This document shows positions 35,782-44,988 of a stretch of DNA of 64,000 bases, one piece after another. Within the stretch, counting starts at the first letter, position 1; each line of letters starts with the position of its first letter. The position numbers were made by a program, and so were the translations under genes. Where the stretch lies: assembly GCA_937894065.1 (NCBI GenBank), contig CALCST010000033.1, positions 17,321-81,320 on the forward strand, written 5' to 3'. The notes beneath the pieces are model-generated. The model was not told where the DNA came from and searched no databases. It saw only the letters and a program-made list of their open reading frames with translations. The stretch is from an uncultured Parabacteroides sp. Lineage in GTDB: Bacteria > Bacteroidota > Bacteroidia > Bacteroidales > Tannerellaceae.

Positions 35782-37212
35782 ATGGTCGCAGACATATTGA
35801 AAGATTTATACAAATCCTATACAGGAAGTGAAGCAGAAGACATAGTAGAATTACCATCTTCCGGCTCAAACAGAAGATATTTCCGTTTGAGTGGAAAACA
35901 AAATATTGTTGGTGTTAGTGGAACTTCTGTCAAAGAAAACGAAGCTTTCCTGTATATGGCAGAACATTTCCGCAAAAAAGGCTTGCCTGTTCCGGAAATA
36001 TATTGTACCAGCAACGACAAGGCTTTCTACTTACAAGAAGATTTAGGAGACACTCTCCTATTTGATGCCATAGAAAAAGGACGTAAAAGCAGTGTGTTTG
36101 ATGAAACAGAAAAAATCCTGCTACACAAAACCATAAGATTATTACCTAAAATTCAATTTGTAGGTGCCGACGGTATGGATTTCAGCAATTGTTATCCTCA
36201 ACCGGAATTCAATAGCCGTTCTATTCTTTGGGATTTAAATTATTTCAAATATTGTTTTCTTAAAGCTACCGGACTTGAATTTCAGGAAGACCGTCTGGAA
36301 GATGATTTTCAGAAAATGGCGGATGTTTTGTTACGCAATTCATCAGCAACATTTATGTATCGTGACTTCCAGTCTCGAAACGTAATGGTTCGCGACAATG
36401 AGCCATGGTTAATTGATTTCCAGGGCGGAAGAAAAGGTCCAGTATATTATGATGTAGCATCTTTTCTTTGGCAAGCTAAAGCTAAATATCCGGAGGATTT
36501 AAGAAACGAGCTACTCGAAGAATACATCGAAGCTCTCCGTCAGTATATGCCAGTAGATGAAGCATATTTCAGAAGTCAGCTTCAACATTTTGTTCTGTTC
36601 AGGATTTTGCAAGTTCTTGGTGCATACGGTTTCCGTGGATATTTTGAAAAAAAGCCTCACTTCATACAAAGTGTTCCTTATGCAATAGAGAATCTAAGGG
36701 AACTTTTGCGCAATGATTATCCAGAATACCCGTATTTATGTTCTGTTTTACGTGAATTAACAGAACTGAAACAATTTACAGACGATGCACAAAAACGCCG
36801 CCTGGAAGTAAAAGTCATGAGTTTTGCCTACAAAAAAGGTATTCCTAACGACCAGACAGGAAACGGTGGAGGGTTCGTCTTTGACTGCCGAGCAATAAAT
36901 AACCCTGGAAAATATGAGAGATACAATCACTTCACCGGGCTAGATGAACCTGTTATAAGCTTCCTTGAAGCAGACGGTGAAATAACAGACTTTCTGGAAC
37001 ATGTATATACCTTGGTAGATGCTTCTGTAAAAAGATATCTGGACCGAGGCTTCACAAATCTTATGGTGTGTTTCGGATGCACAGGTGGACAGCATCGTTC
37101 AGTCTATTCTGCCCAACATCTTGCAGAACACCTCAACAGTAAGTTTGGCGTAAAAGTACATTTAGTACACAGGGAACAAAATATTGAACAAATCTTTAAT
37201 CCAACTCTATGA
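35782..37212 (+). CDS. AmgK-like sugar kinase fused to a RapZ C-terminal domain
   Basis: This 476-residue protein has two parts. Residues about 1-335 are an aminoglycoside-phosphotransferase-fold kinase: GSNRRYFRL near the N-terminus, catalytic loop MYRDFQSRNVMV and the metal-binding LIDFQGGRKGP. Residues about 345-476 match the C-terminal domain of RapZ (SFAYKKGIPND, CRAINNPGKYERYNHFTGLDEP, CFGCTGGQHRSVYSAQHLAE). The next gene, overlapping by 4 bases (ATGA), is MurU-like. AmgK and MurU together turn MurNAc (and GlcNAc) into UDP-sugars in cell-wall recycling. The RapZ domain in other bacteria senses glucosamine-6-phosphate, so here it may regulate the kinase; that is inference. Confidence 0.82.
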   Translation: MVADILKDLYKSYTGSEAEDIVELPSSGSNRRYFRLSGKQNIVGVSGTSVKENEAFLYMAEHFRKKGLPVPEIYCTSNDKAFYLQEDLGDTLLFDAIEKGRKSSVFDETEKILLHKTIRLLPKIQFVGADGMDFSNCYPQPEFNSRSILWDLNYFKYCFLKATGLEFQEDRLEDDFQKMADVLLRNSSATFMYRDFQSRNVMVRDNEPWLIDFQGGRKGPVYYDVASFLWQAKAKYPEDLRNELLEEYIEALRQYMPVDEAYFRSQLQHFVLFRILQVLGAYGFRGYFEKKPHFIQSVPYAIENLRELLRNDYPEYPYLCSVLRELTELKQFTDDAQKRRLEVKVMSFAYKKGIPNDQTGNGGGFVFDCRAINNPGKYERYNHFTGLDEPVISFLEADGEITDFLEHVYTLVDASVKRYLDRGFTNLMVCFGCTGGQHRSVYSAQHLAEHLNSKFGVKVHLVHREQNIEQIFNPTL

Positions 37213-37961
37213 AAGCACTGATATTTGCAGCCGGACTGGGCAGCCGGCTAAAACCTCTTACAGACAATACGCCCAAGGCCTTGATTCCGGTCGGAGGAAA
37301 ACCCATGCTTGAACATGTTATACTGAAATTGAAAGAATCAGGATTCGACCAGATTGTTATAAACATACATCATTTAGGACAACAGATTATAGATTTTCTG
37401 GAAGCAAACCAGAATTTCGGTGTTGATATTCATATTTCTGATGAAAGAGACTATTTGCTAGACACTGGTGGCGGTATAAAGAAAGCAGAACAGTTTCTGT
37501 CAGGAGACGAGCCGTTCCTTGTACACAATGTTGATATTTTGTCGAATGTAGATCTTAAAATGCTATATAATCATCACCTTGCCACACCTAAAAGTCTTGC
37601 AACTTTATTGGTAAGCAAGCGTAAAACATCCCGCTATCTGCTTTTCAACAAAGAGAACCAGCTTTGCGGATGGCGCAACAGAGAAACAGGCGAAGTGAAA
37701 TCTTATTATCCTTATTTTGATCCGGAACAATACACTGAGTATGCATTCAGCGGAATACATGTTATTTCACCTGAGATATTCAAGTGGATGGACGAATGGA
37801 CCGGAAAATTCCCGATAATAAACTTCTATCTGTCCATATGTGCAAGAACAAAAATAATGTCTTATCCATTGGAAAATTTAAGTTTGCTGGATGTCGGAAA
37901 ACCAGAGACTTTGCAAAAAGCCAACGAATGGATTGAGCAAAAACAATTATTGATGAAATGA
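37209..37961 (+). CDS. MurU-like N-acetylmuramate-1-phosphate uridylyltransferase
   Basis: This 250-residue nucleotidyltransferase starts MKALIFAAGLGSRLKPLTDN, the canonical NTP-binding loop, with VHNVDILSNVD for the metal site and LDVGKPETL near the end. Small size and coupling to an AmgK-like kinase indicate that it makes UDP-MurNAc (or UDP-GlcNAc) from the sugar-1-phosphate. It overlaps both neighbours by 4 bases, so translation of the three genes is coupled. Mannose-1-phosphate guanylyltransferase-like activity is an alternative. Confidence 0.8.
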   Translation: MKALIFAAGLGSRLKPLTDNTPKALIPVGGKPMLEHVILKLKESGFDQIVINIHHLGQQIIDFLEANQNFGVDIHISDERDYLLDTGGGIKKAEQFLSGDEPFLVHNVDILSNVDLKMLYNHHLATPKSLATLLVSKRKTSRYLLFNKENQLCGWRNRETGEVKSYYPYFDPEQYTEYAFSGIHVISPEIFKWMDEWTGKFPIINFYLSICARTKIMSYPLENLSLLDVGKPETLQKANEWIEQKQLLMK

Positions 37962-39253
37962 CATTTATATATTATTCTACTTTACCGTTCCGTTTCCTGC
38001 GTGCCTGGTGGCGCTCAGTGAAACGGAGCGTTTTTCCTATCGAAGCCGCGGAACCTATTATCTTCATAATATTCTTTTCTGTTTATTGTCTCTTAGGAAA
38101 ATTCATTATCGAGCATTCCAATATACTGACAGATATTAAATCCGGAAGTGGAACTTATCTTGGTTATGATAACATATATCAGTTTTATTCTGATGGCGGT
38201 GACTTTAATCCTCTAAATCCGTTGTTCAACTTTTTCCATTTCATAAAATGGAGTATAACTGCAACCGTTGAACATTTCTGGGGAATAAATATTCGTGCGG
38301 CACTAGGCATTGCTGTGATGAATTTCTTTGTCAGTAGCGGACTTGTATGCATTTACAGATATCTGAAAAGAATAGTAGCCTTGCCTGGGAAAAGAGCTTT
38401 TTTGTTGACTCTGAACGCAGCTGCATGTTTTACGACAATTGTTCTTTCATTCACCATAGGAAGATTTCCTTTCTCGTTCTTTTTCCTGATACTTTCACTT
38501 CTTGTTCTATCAACGGAATATATGAACAGAGGTCGATTCAACAGCTACACAACTGCTGTGTTTTCGTTTATCCTTGGAGGAATAAATCTGACAAATATGC
38601 TGAAGCCATTAATGATTCATTCTGTTTTCTCAGGGAATATGAAAGAAAAACTTAAGACCTTGCTTTCAAGTATTTTGCCTCTGCTTATATGCTCCACTCT
38701 ATTATTTGGAATCTATTCTGCAAAAAATGCATTTTCCGAATCAAAGAAAAAGACAGATTATTATGAAAGTTCTACAAATTTCTTAAAAAAGAAATCAGAT
38801 GATGAACAGAAAAATATCATAATGAACGGTTTTATCTCGAATACATTTATGTCAACACCTCTGATTCCTCAATGGGCTGACGGAGAAAAAGAACTCAGAC
38901 CAACAAAATATCTGATGGGTTGGCAATATGCAATTCCGATATTACTACTAGTGCTTTGCATTATATCTATATTTCTGAACATTCGGAATCCTTATGTATG
39001 GTTTCTGTCTGCTTATTTTTCCATAGATATAATTATTCATCTCATTCTGGGGATTGATATGAAAAACGCTCCGGTTTATGGCGGCCATTGGCTGTTTCTT
39101 ATTCCTATGTATATTGGCTGGATATATAAAAAGGTCCCGGTAAGAATTTATCGCGCTATCGACATAACAATGCTTCTGATTACATTATGTATGATTACAT
39201 TCAACACATTGGAACTTTACAGAATAGCCGATAAATATCTGAATATTTTCTGA
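37958..39253 (+). CDS. polytopic membrane protein of unknown function in the recycling operon
   Basis: This 431-residue protein has about ten hydrophobic segments, with a soluble stretch near residues 265-300 rich in Lys and Ser (ESKKKTDYYESSTNFLKKKS). It overlaps the MurU-like gene by 4 bases (ATGA). I do not recognise a defined family with confidence; it may correspond to one of the Bacteroidales DUF families of membrane proteins such as DUF6080. Position suggests a role with amino-sugar or peptidoglycan fragments, for example transport, but there is no direct motif for this. Confidence 0.7.
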   Translation: MTFIYYSTLPFRFLRAWWRSVKRSVFPIEAAEPIIFIIFFSVYCLLGKFIIEHSNILTDIKSGSGTYLGYDNIYQFYSDGGDFNPLNPLFNFFHFIKWSITATVEHFWGINIRAALGIAVMNFFVSSGLVCIYRYLKRIVALPGKRAFLLTLNAAACFTTIVLSFTIGRFPFSFFFLILSLLVLSTEYMNRGRFNSYTTAVFSFILGGINLTNMLKPLMIHSVFSGNMKEKLKTLLSSILPLLICSTLLFGIYSAKNAFSESKKKTDYYESSTNFLKKKSDDEQKNIIMNGFISNTFMSTPLIPQWADGEKELRPTKYLMGWQYAIPILLLVLCIISIFLNIRNPYVWFLSAYFSIDIIIHLILGIDMKNAPVYGGHWLFLIPMYIGWIYKKVPVRIYRAIDITMLLITLCMITFNTLELYRIADKYLNIF

Positions 39254-39259
39254 CAAAAG

Positions 39260-39320
39260 AAAAACCGAAAGAAGGTGTTTCGGAAATATCCGACATTTAC
39301 AACACCATCTTTCGGTTTTT
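39260..39320. terminator. Bidirectional terminator between the recycling operon and rny
   Basis: A stem of about 19 bp (39260-39279 with 39301-39320, one mismatch) with A and T runs at the ends, between convergent genes. Confidence 0.85.
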
Positions 39321-39371
39321 ATATTAATTCTGAATCACATTGTCCAGACAAACATTGTCTGCCAAGCTATT

Positions 39372-40907
39372 TTATTTTGCAAAACTTACAGCTCTTGTTT
39401 CACGAATTACTGTGATTTTAACCTGACCCGGATAAGTCATCTCATCCTGAATTCTCTTAGCAATTTCGTTTGACAAGTTTTCTGTATCCTTATCACTAAT
39501 CTTGTCTGCACCTACGATAACTCGCAATTCACGACCAGCCTGAATAGCATAAGTCTTGACAACACCAGGATAAGAAGAAGCCAATTGCTCAAGGTCATTC
39601 AAACGCTTGATATATGCTTCAACGATTTCACGGCGAGCACCAGGACGAGCACCAGAGATAGCATCACAAACCTGAACAATCGGAGCAAGAAGTGTCTGCA
39701 TTTCTATTTCATCGTGGTGAGCACCAACTGCATTGCAGATATCCGGTTTTTCCTTGTATTTTTCACAAAGCTTAGAGCCTAAAATTGCGTGTGGCAATTC
39801 AGGTTCATCATCTGGAACCTTACCAATATCATGCAACAATCCGGCACGTTTTGCTTTCTTAGGATTCAATCCAAGCTCAGAAGCCATCACAGCACAAAGA
39901 TTTGCTGTTTCACGAGCATGCTGCAACAAGTTCTGACCATAAGAAGAACGATATTTCATCTTACCAATCAATCGGATTAATTCAGGATGCAATCCATGTA
40001 CACCAAGGTCGATTACTGTACGCTTACCTGTTTCAACGATTTCTTCTTCAACCTGCTTACGTACTTTATTTACGACTTCTTCGATACGAGCCGGATGAAT
40101 TCGGCCATCCTGAACAAGCTGATGAAGAGCCAAGCGGGCAACTTCACGTCTCACAGGGTCAAAGCCGGAAAGAACAATTGCTTCAGGAGTGTCATCAACT
40201 ACAATTTCAATACCAGTTGCAGCTTCCAAAGCACGGATGTTTCGACCTTCGCGACCGATAATACGTCCTTTAATTTCGTCTGATTCGATGTGGAACACAG
40301 TTATAGAGTTTTCAATAGCTGTTTCTGTTGCCACTCTCTGAATAGACTGTATAACTATTTTCTTAGCCTCTTTGTTTGCTGTCATCTTAGCTTCTTCAAC
40401 TATATCATTAATGAAAGAAGCTGCCTGAGTCTTAGCCTCATCCTTAAGAGATTCAACAAGACGTTCTTTTGCTTCTTCGGCAGACAGGCCTGACAAAGTT
40501 TCAAGATGTTCAATTTCTTTCTGATGCAATTTGTCAAGTTCAGCCTTTTTCTTTTCCACCAAATCAAGCTGGGTTGCCAAATTTTCTTTTACTGCATCAA
40601 CCTCTGAATTCTTTCTCTGAAGTTCTTCCTGACGCTGATTTATTGTAAGCTCTTTCTGCTTCAGTTTAGTTTCAATAGACTGAATCTTTGCATTTCTTTG
40701 AGAAACCTGTTTTTCCAAATCAGCTTTAAGGTGTAAAAACTTCTCTTTGACCTCAAGTAATTTATTTTTCTTCATTACTTCGGCCTCCTTTTCCGCCTCA
40801 CGAAGTATAGACTCAAACTTCGATTTAAGCAGGACACGCAAAACAAACCATGTAAGCAATCCTCCTATGAAGAAAGTTACAATAGATATGATTATATACA
40901 TTCCCAT
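39372..40907 (-). CDS. rny: ribonuclease Y
   Basis: This 511-residue endoribonuclease begins RNA decay. It has an N-terminal transmembrane helix (about residues 4-24), a long coiled coil (about 28-190), a KH domain with GRIIGREGRNIRALE (about 212-230) and an HD domain with RAGLLHDIGKVPDD, followed by AHHDEIE. Length and order are those of the family. It is anchored to the inner membrane facing the cytoplasm. A hairpin separates it from zapA upstream on the same strand. Confidence 0.95.
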   Translation of the reverse strand: MGMYIIISIVTFFIGGLLTWFVLRVLLKSKFESILREAEKEAEVMKKNKLLEVKEKFLHLKADLEKQVSQRNAKIQSIETKLKQKELTINQRQEELQRKNSEVDAVKENLATQLDLVEKKKAELDKLHQKEIEHLETLSGLSAEEAKERLVESLKDEAKTQAASFINDIVEEAKMTANKEAKKIVIQSIQRVATETAIENSITVFHIESDEIKGRIIGREGRNIRALEAATGIEIVVDDTPEAIVLSGFDPVRREVARLALHQLVQDGRIHPARIEEVVNKVRKQVEEEIVETGKRTVIDLGVHGLHPELIRLIGKMKYRSSYGQNLLQHARETANLCAVMASELGLNPKKAKRAGLLHDIGKVPDDEPELPHAILGSKLCEKYKEKPDICNAVGAHHDEIEMQTLLAPIVQVCDAISGARPGARREIVEAYIKRLNDLEQLASSYPGVVKTYAIQAGRELRVIVGADKISDKDTENLSNEIAKRIQDEMTYPGQVKITVIRETRAVSFAK

Positions 40908-40942
40908 TTAACTAATAATTTAAATTCATTATATTTATATAT

Positions 40943-40985
40943 AAAAAAAGCACTACAACTGCATGATAAACATGCGAAGCAGTGC
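40943..40985 (-). terminator. Branched hairpin/terminator between zapA and rny
   Basis: Outer pairs GCACT/AGTGC (40950-40954, 40981-40985) and inner pairs GCATG/CATGC (40961-40965, 40971-40975), followed on the minus strand by seven U residues. Confidence 0.7.
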
Positions 40986-41015
40986 GGAAAGTATCATATT
41001 TCTAAATAAATAATC

Positions 41016-41330
41016 CTATTGTTCCTTTACATATTGGCTCAACATCTCGCTCACCTGAGATATTTTCTCAATGAAAGGGGCTGCATCATTAGCTTCTTCA
41101 ATACGCAAATTACGATATGAAAGATGCAATGCAACCATAGCCAGCAAATCCTTTGTGTCAACAGAATCACTTCCACCGAAATGTTGGCGATACTGAAACA
41201 ACATACTGTTTATCTGTACAGCAGCAGCACGAATCTTCTCTTCTTCATCTCGCTTGATATTCAGAGGATAATGCTTGCCTGCTATTTCTATATTTATAAG
41301 AAAATTATCATCCATCGCTCTATTATTCAT
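41016..41330 (-). CDS. zapA: cell division protein ZapA
   Basis: This 104-residue protein fits ZapA, which bundles FtsZ filaments: FLINIEIAGKHYPLNIKRDEEE at the start is the small globular domain and the rest is a helix/coiled coil. A start at residue 6 (MDDNFL, 41315) is also possible and would avoid the 8-base overlap with the upstream coiled-coil gene. The two genes share one promoter at 41635-41665. The division role is inferred from family membership. Confidence 0.88.
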   Translation of the reverse strand: MNNRAMDDNFLINIEIAGKHYPLNIKRDEEEKIRAAAVQINSMLFQYRQHFGGSDSVDTKDLLAMVALHLSYRNLRIEEANDAAPFIEKISQVSEMLSQYVKEQ

Positions 41331-41616
41331 TTAAGAGTGCGATGCACTTATCTATTTCCCGCACCATTTTCGACAATCTCATCTTTGCGTTTCGGACTTC
41401 AGTTTCATTTACAGAAACAATCCTGGCAGTCAGAAGATTGTCACATTTTATATTTAAGTCCCGAATGGTCTGCAAAGCCGTCTGGAGTTCTTCCTCCTTC
41501 TGCGCCAACAATGATTCCAACTCAGCAATCCTTGATTTCCTTGCCTCACACAAGTCTATCAAATCCTGGATTCTGACATCGAAAATTGACAATAACTTTT
41601 TTCCCTCTTCGGTCAT
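41323..41616 (-). CDS. coiled-coil protein, ZapB-like
   Basis: Starting at 41616 (MTEEGKKLLSI) gives 97 residues, mainly one long coiled coil (KSRIAELESLLAQKEEELQ) plus a short helix. The longer frame from 41637 is excluded because a promoter -7 box covers that position. It overlaps zapA by 8 bases, and in Bacteroidota such a small coiled-coil gene regularly precedes zapA, so a division-related partner role like that of ZapB is reasonable inference. Confidence 0.75.
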   Translation of the reverse strand: MTEEGKKLLSIFDVRIQDLIDLCEARKSRIAELESLLAQKEEELQTALQTIRDLNIKCDNLLTARIVSVNETEVRNAKMRLSKMVREIDKCIALLNE

Positions 41617-41634
41617 ATCATAATAAAATCTATA

Positions 41635-41665
41635 CAAAAATAGAATTTAGTATTTAAATTTCCAA
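41635..41665 (-). promoter_or_regulatory. Promoter of the ZapB-like/zapA pair
   Basis: On the minus strand TTG (41663-41665), a 20-bp spacer and -7 TATTTTTG (41635-41642). Its position decides the start codon of the ZapB-like gene (41616 rather than 41637). Confidence 0.65.
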
Positions 41666-41705
41666 GGTTCTGTTAAAAATATTACCACAAAATTGCATAA
41701 AACAC

Positions 41706-41740
41706 AAAAGGCCGTCCAATAAAATAATGAACAGCCTCTT
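41706..41740 (-). terminator. Terminator of the winged-helix gene
   Basis: A 9-bp stem (41709-41717 with 41729-41737, including G-U pairs) followed by TTTTGTG on the minus strand. Confidence 0.65.
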
Positions 41741-41763
41741 TCCTAAAATTCTTCAATATTTCG

Positions 41764-41967
41764 TTAACCAATCAACGAAACATAAGTTTCTCCATTCAAT
41801 TCTTCAAAAGACAGTTTACCCTCTTTAGCCAACCAGCCAAGTGCAGCATACATATCTTTTTCAGCTCTGATCTTTGTAGCTTTTTTCACTGCTTTAAGAG
41901 TCATTTTTCCACCGGTATTCAAGGCATTCCACACTAGTCCGGCATTTGTTCCAATTAATTCAATCAT
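41764..41967 (-). CDS. small winged helix-turn-helix protein
   Basis: This 67-residue protein fits the compact winged-helix family once called DUF2582: GLVWNALNTGGKMTLKAVKK then MYAALGWLAKEGKLSFEE. Such proteins are thought to bind DNA or modulate transcription; targets are unknown. It has its own full promoter and terminator. Confidence 0.8.
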   Translation of the reverse strand: MIELIGTNAGLVWNALNTGGKMTLKAVKKATKIRAEKDMYAALGWLAKEGKLSFEELNGETYVSLIG

Positions 41968-41992
41968 TTTATTTTATTACATTTGTGTCCGG

Positions 41993-42022
41993 CAAATGTA
42001 CATATTATTATAATATTCCAAA
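41993..42022 (-). promoter_or_regulatory. Promoter of the winged-helix gene
   Basis: On the minus strand TTTG (42019-42022), an 18-bp spacer and -7 TACATTTG (41993-42000). Confidence 0.65.
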
Positions 42023-42052
42023 AGTTTTTATTATTATTTTTGACTCAAAGCC

Positions 42053-42754
42053 TTAGAAGTTATCAACTTTACATTCAGTTTTACCCTCTTTTGTTATTAA
42101 ATTCACCTCTATTTCCGAAATATTCAAATAACGGCGAAGCAAATCCAACGAATATTTTCCAGCTTCAAACAGACCTTCTATTCCTGAATATCCGTTTATA
42201 ATCATAAGGAGAGACTTTGTTTCCATACCGATTTTAGTACGTTCCTCATCACTTGTCGGAGTTCCGATGCCACCAACTGAATCACGATACACTGGCAAAC
42301 CTGCAATATTGAGTTCTCCACGTCCGATTCCATGATAAACTTCACCTTCCTTACCTACACCTAGAATAAGATCACCTTTTATCTTGCCAGAATCAAAACC
42401 ACCGATGGAATAGCCAGTTTTCAATGACACAAGATTTATCAAATCCACAAGTGTATCAATCCTGTAAAGCGACATCCCTTTCAGAACCCTGCGGCGCAAA
42501 GCTTCAGCTGACGGACGATAGCGATTAGGATCCTTACCAAGTTTCTTATACGCCTGACGTGTAGCATAAATAGGCGCAAACTTATTTATATCTTCAACTT
42601 TCAGGGAAGTTCGCAATGCATCTTCTTCAACTGCAATTTCTTTCCACAAATTTTCATCCGATGGTGTATTCTCTGCTATTTTGCAGGAAACAGCCAATAC
42701 ATTCAAATCCGGACAAACATCCGTGATTTCCGCAGACAATTCTATTCCTATCAT
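42053..42754 (-). CDS. B3/B4 tRNA-binding domain protein
   Basis: This 233-residue protein is a free-standing B3/B4 domain, the fold that edits or contacts tRNA in phenylalanyl-tRNA synthetase beta chains. Recognisable parts are the KKLGKDPNRYRPSAEALRRR block, VDLINLVSLKTGYSIGGFD and SDEERTKIG. Free-standing copies are presumed to clear mischarged tRNA or related substrates. It is downstream of pgeF on the minus strand with a gap of about 95 bases. Confidence 0.8.
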   Translation of the reverse strand: MIGIELSAEITDVCPDLNVLAVSCKIAENTPSDENLWKEIAVEEDALRTSLKVEDINKFAPIYATRQAYKKLGKDPNRYRPSAEALRRRVLKGMSLYRIDTLVDLINLVSLKTGYSIGGFDSGKIKGDLILGVGKEGEVYHGIGRGELNIAGLPVYRDSVGGIGTPTSDEERTKIGMETKSLLMIINGYSGIEGLFEAGKYSLDLLRRYLNISEIEVNLITKEGKTECKVDNF

Positions 42755-42849
42755 ATATGTTTGTTAATTTTAATTTCTCAAGTACAGGAAACAAATGAAT
42801 AAGGTCTTTACAATATACATAATTGACAATTCCATCAAATCGCCCCTAA

Positions 42850-43686
42850 TCATCTGTCTTTTATAAATATACCGGACATTATTCTGCCACTGTTTATCCC
42901 CAACCGTCGGGCAGAGAAGAAATTCTGATTATCAGTATAAGTACAAATCCCCGACACTTCAATATTTTCTGCTCTTACACCATAATGCAACATCTGCAAA
43001 CTGTTGGCTTTCCACAAATCAATGTGAGCCTTACCTGTAATTTCATTACGGATTGATATTTCTTTCATCTCCGATTCAGTCCACAAACCGGAATCGGCAA
43101 AAGCAGCAAGTACCTCATCTCCTACCTCAAAAGACTGCAAACTTATGGAAGGTCCAATTGCTGCAACTATATTTGAAGCATCAACTCCATATTTCTCAGC
43201 CATAACATAAATAGTATTTCTCACTATTCCTTTGACCGTTCCACGCCATCCCGCATGAACTGAGGCTACAACCTCCTTGTCCGGGGCATACAAAAGAACT
43301 GGTACACAATCAGCTGTAAGCACAGACACGCATATTCCCGGCACATCAGTAACCAAAGCATCCACGCCATCAAGCAGCTCTTGCTTCACTTCTGCATCAA
43401 GTGACAAAAGTCTTTCATCAAAAGCCAAAACATCCGTTCCATGAGTCTGATGCGGAACTATAATTTTTTCCTTATCTATGCCTATGTAATTGGACAACAA
43501 ATCATAATTCCTGCGAATCAACTCTTCATCATCGCCGGAATAAAGTCCCATATTCAACGAAGCATAAGCGTCCTTGCTGACACCGCCATGCCTTGTGGTT
43601 ATAAAATGTGAAATGTTGCAATACCGGCTCATTCCCGGCAATTGCAACACTTCAATATTATTATGCTTTTGTGGATTCAGATTCAT
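42850..43686 (-). CDS. pgeF: peptidoglycan editing factor PgeF (YfiH/DUF152 family)
   Basis: This 278-residue protein has the YfiH multicopper-like fold. Metal-ligand motifs are visible: LTADCVPVLL, ASVHAGWRGTVKG and AIGPSI. The family prevents or removes L-Ser misincorporation in peptidoglycan stems in E. coli. The start codon lies 26 bases inside the end of obgE in another frame; the longer frame from 43791 is an artefact of the acidic repeat in obgE. The gene follows obgE directly, so they are co-transcribed. Confidence 0.88.
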   Translation of the reverse strand: MNLNPQKHNNIEVLQLPGMSRYCNISHFITTRHGGVSKDAYASLNMGLYSGDDEELIRRNYDLLSNYIGIDKEKIIVPHQTHGTDVLAFDERLLSLDAEVKQELLDGVDALVTDVPGICVSVLTADCVPVLLYAPDKEVVASVHAGWRGTVKGIVRNTIYVMAEKYGVDASNIVAAIGPSISLQSFEVGDEVLAAFADSGLWTESEMKEISIRNEITGKAHIDLWKANSLQMLHYGVRAENIEVSGICTYTDNQNFFSARRLGINSGRIMSGIFIKDR

Positions 43687-44845
43687 CATATTCTTCATCT
43701 TCTTCCCAATCATCATAATCTTCGTATTCTTCATACTCTTCATCATCGAGGTCATCGTCATCCACCGGAATGATAAAGTCATCGTCATCATCCATCGGCA
43801 GAGTACTTACATCGATATTCTTATGAACAATACGTTCAACTTCGTGGAATGTTTCCTTGTTCAGTTCTTTCCAAAGAAGATCCTTAAGCTCCGTTATTCC
43901 TATCTGTGCAATTGATGATATGAATACATACGGAATACCTTCAGGCAATTCCTGCTTCATAGCTTCGATAAGTTCTTCGTCGAGCATATCACACTTGGTA
44001 ATAGCCAGAACACGAGGCTTGTCCGCCAAATCAGGATTATACTTCACAAGTTCATTGTTCAGAATTTCATACTCCTTACGGATATCGTCCGCATCAGCAG
44101 GAACCATAAACAACAGCAACGAGTTTCGCTCGATATGACGCAGGAAGCGCAATCCCAACCCACGTCCTTCGCTCGCACCTTCGATAATACCCGGAATATC
44201 AGCCATCACAAACGAACGATGGTCGCGATAGCTAACGATACCCAAGTTAGGCTCAAGCGTAGTAAACGGATAGTTGGCAATCTTCGGCTTTGCTGCAGAA
44301 ACGACCGACAGCAAAGTTGATTTTCCAGCATTAGGGAAACCAACCAAACCAACGTCAGCAAGAAGTTTCAACTGCATGATGACAGTTCTCTCCTGTGCCG
44401 GTTCACCCGGCTGGGCATATCTGGGAGCCTGGTTTGTAGAAGTCTTGAAATTCCAGTTACCCAAACCTCCGCGTCCGCCTTTCAGAAGCATCACTTCCTG
44501 TCCGTCTTCGGTTACGTCGCAGATGAATTCGCCAGTTTCAGCATCATAAACCACAGTTCCGCAAGGAACTTCGATAACACGGTCTTCTCCATCTTTACCG
44601 AAACTACGTTTTGCTCCTCCGCCTTCACCGTTTGTTGCCATAATATGGCGTTCATATTTCAAGTGAAGAAGAGTCCAATAGTTACGGTTTCCACGAAGAT
44701 AAATATGGCCTCCTCTTCCCCCGTTACCTCCGTCGGGACCTCCTTTCGGAATGTATTTCGCACGGCGAAAGTGAGAAGACCCTCTACCGCCTTTACCCGA
44801 ACGGCAATAGATCTTTACATAATCTACAAAGTTAGATTCAGCCAT
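43661..44845 (-). CDS. obgE: GTPase ObgE/CgtA
   Basis: This 394-residue GTPase acts in late 50S ribosome assembly and stress signalling. It has the glycine-rich Obg domain (residues about 1-160, GGPDGGNGGRGGHIYLRG), then the G domain: G1 GFPNAGKSTLLS, G3 DIPGIIEGA, G4 TKCD. The last about 35 residues are almost entirely Asp/Glu/Tyr. It begins 143 bases after the adk stop and overlaps the pgeF start. Confidence 0.96.
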   Translation of the reverse strand: MAESNFVDYVKIYCRSGKGGRGSSHFRRAKYIPKGGPDGGNGGRGGHIYLRGNRNYWTLLHLKYERHIMATNGEGGGAKRSFGKDGEDRVIEVPCGTVVYDAETGEFICDVTEDGQEVMLLKGGRGGLGNWNFKTSTNQAPRYAQPGEPAQERTVIMQLKLLADVGLVGFPNAGKSTLLSVVSAAKPKIANYPFTTLEPNLGIVSYRDHRSFVMADIPGIIEGASEGRGLGLRFLRHIERNSLLLFMVPADADDIRKEYEILNNELVKYNPDLADKPRVLAITKCDMLDEELIEAMKQELPEGIPYVFISSIAQIGITELKDLLWKELNKETFHEVERIVHKNIDVSTLPMDDDDDFIIPVDDDDLDDEEYEEYEDYDDWEEDEEYDESESTKA

Positions 44846-44988
44846 CTTCTTATATTTTTATTAAAGTTTTGAAGTTAAATTGTCAGCCAACAAGTTGACA
44901 AGAAAACAAGCTGACAAGAATTTTCTAATAATTAATACTTATCAACTTGTCTTTGAAACCTCGTCAACTCGTCCTCTTTCTTTCAATA

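Noticed and set aside
41124..41576. 150-codon plus-strand ORF opposite zapA and the ZapB-like gene
   Set aside because: It is antisense to two well-supported genes and has no recognisable domain or promoter.
43689..43791. N-terminal Met/Lys-rich extension of PgeF
   Set aside because: It is the acidic repeat of obgE read in another frame; its composition is unlike any PgeF protein.
44881..44972. Four related words (ACAAGTTGAC, ACAAGCTGAC and inverted forms) in the adk-obgE spacer
   Set aside because: Only one pair is 22 bp apart; the other steps (16 and 35) do not follow the lattice rule, so I do not count it as an array. It may be a terminator with repeats.
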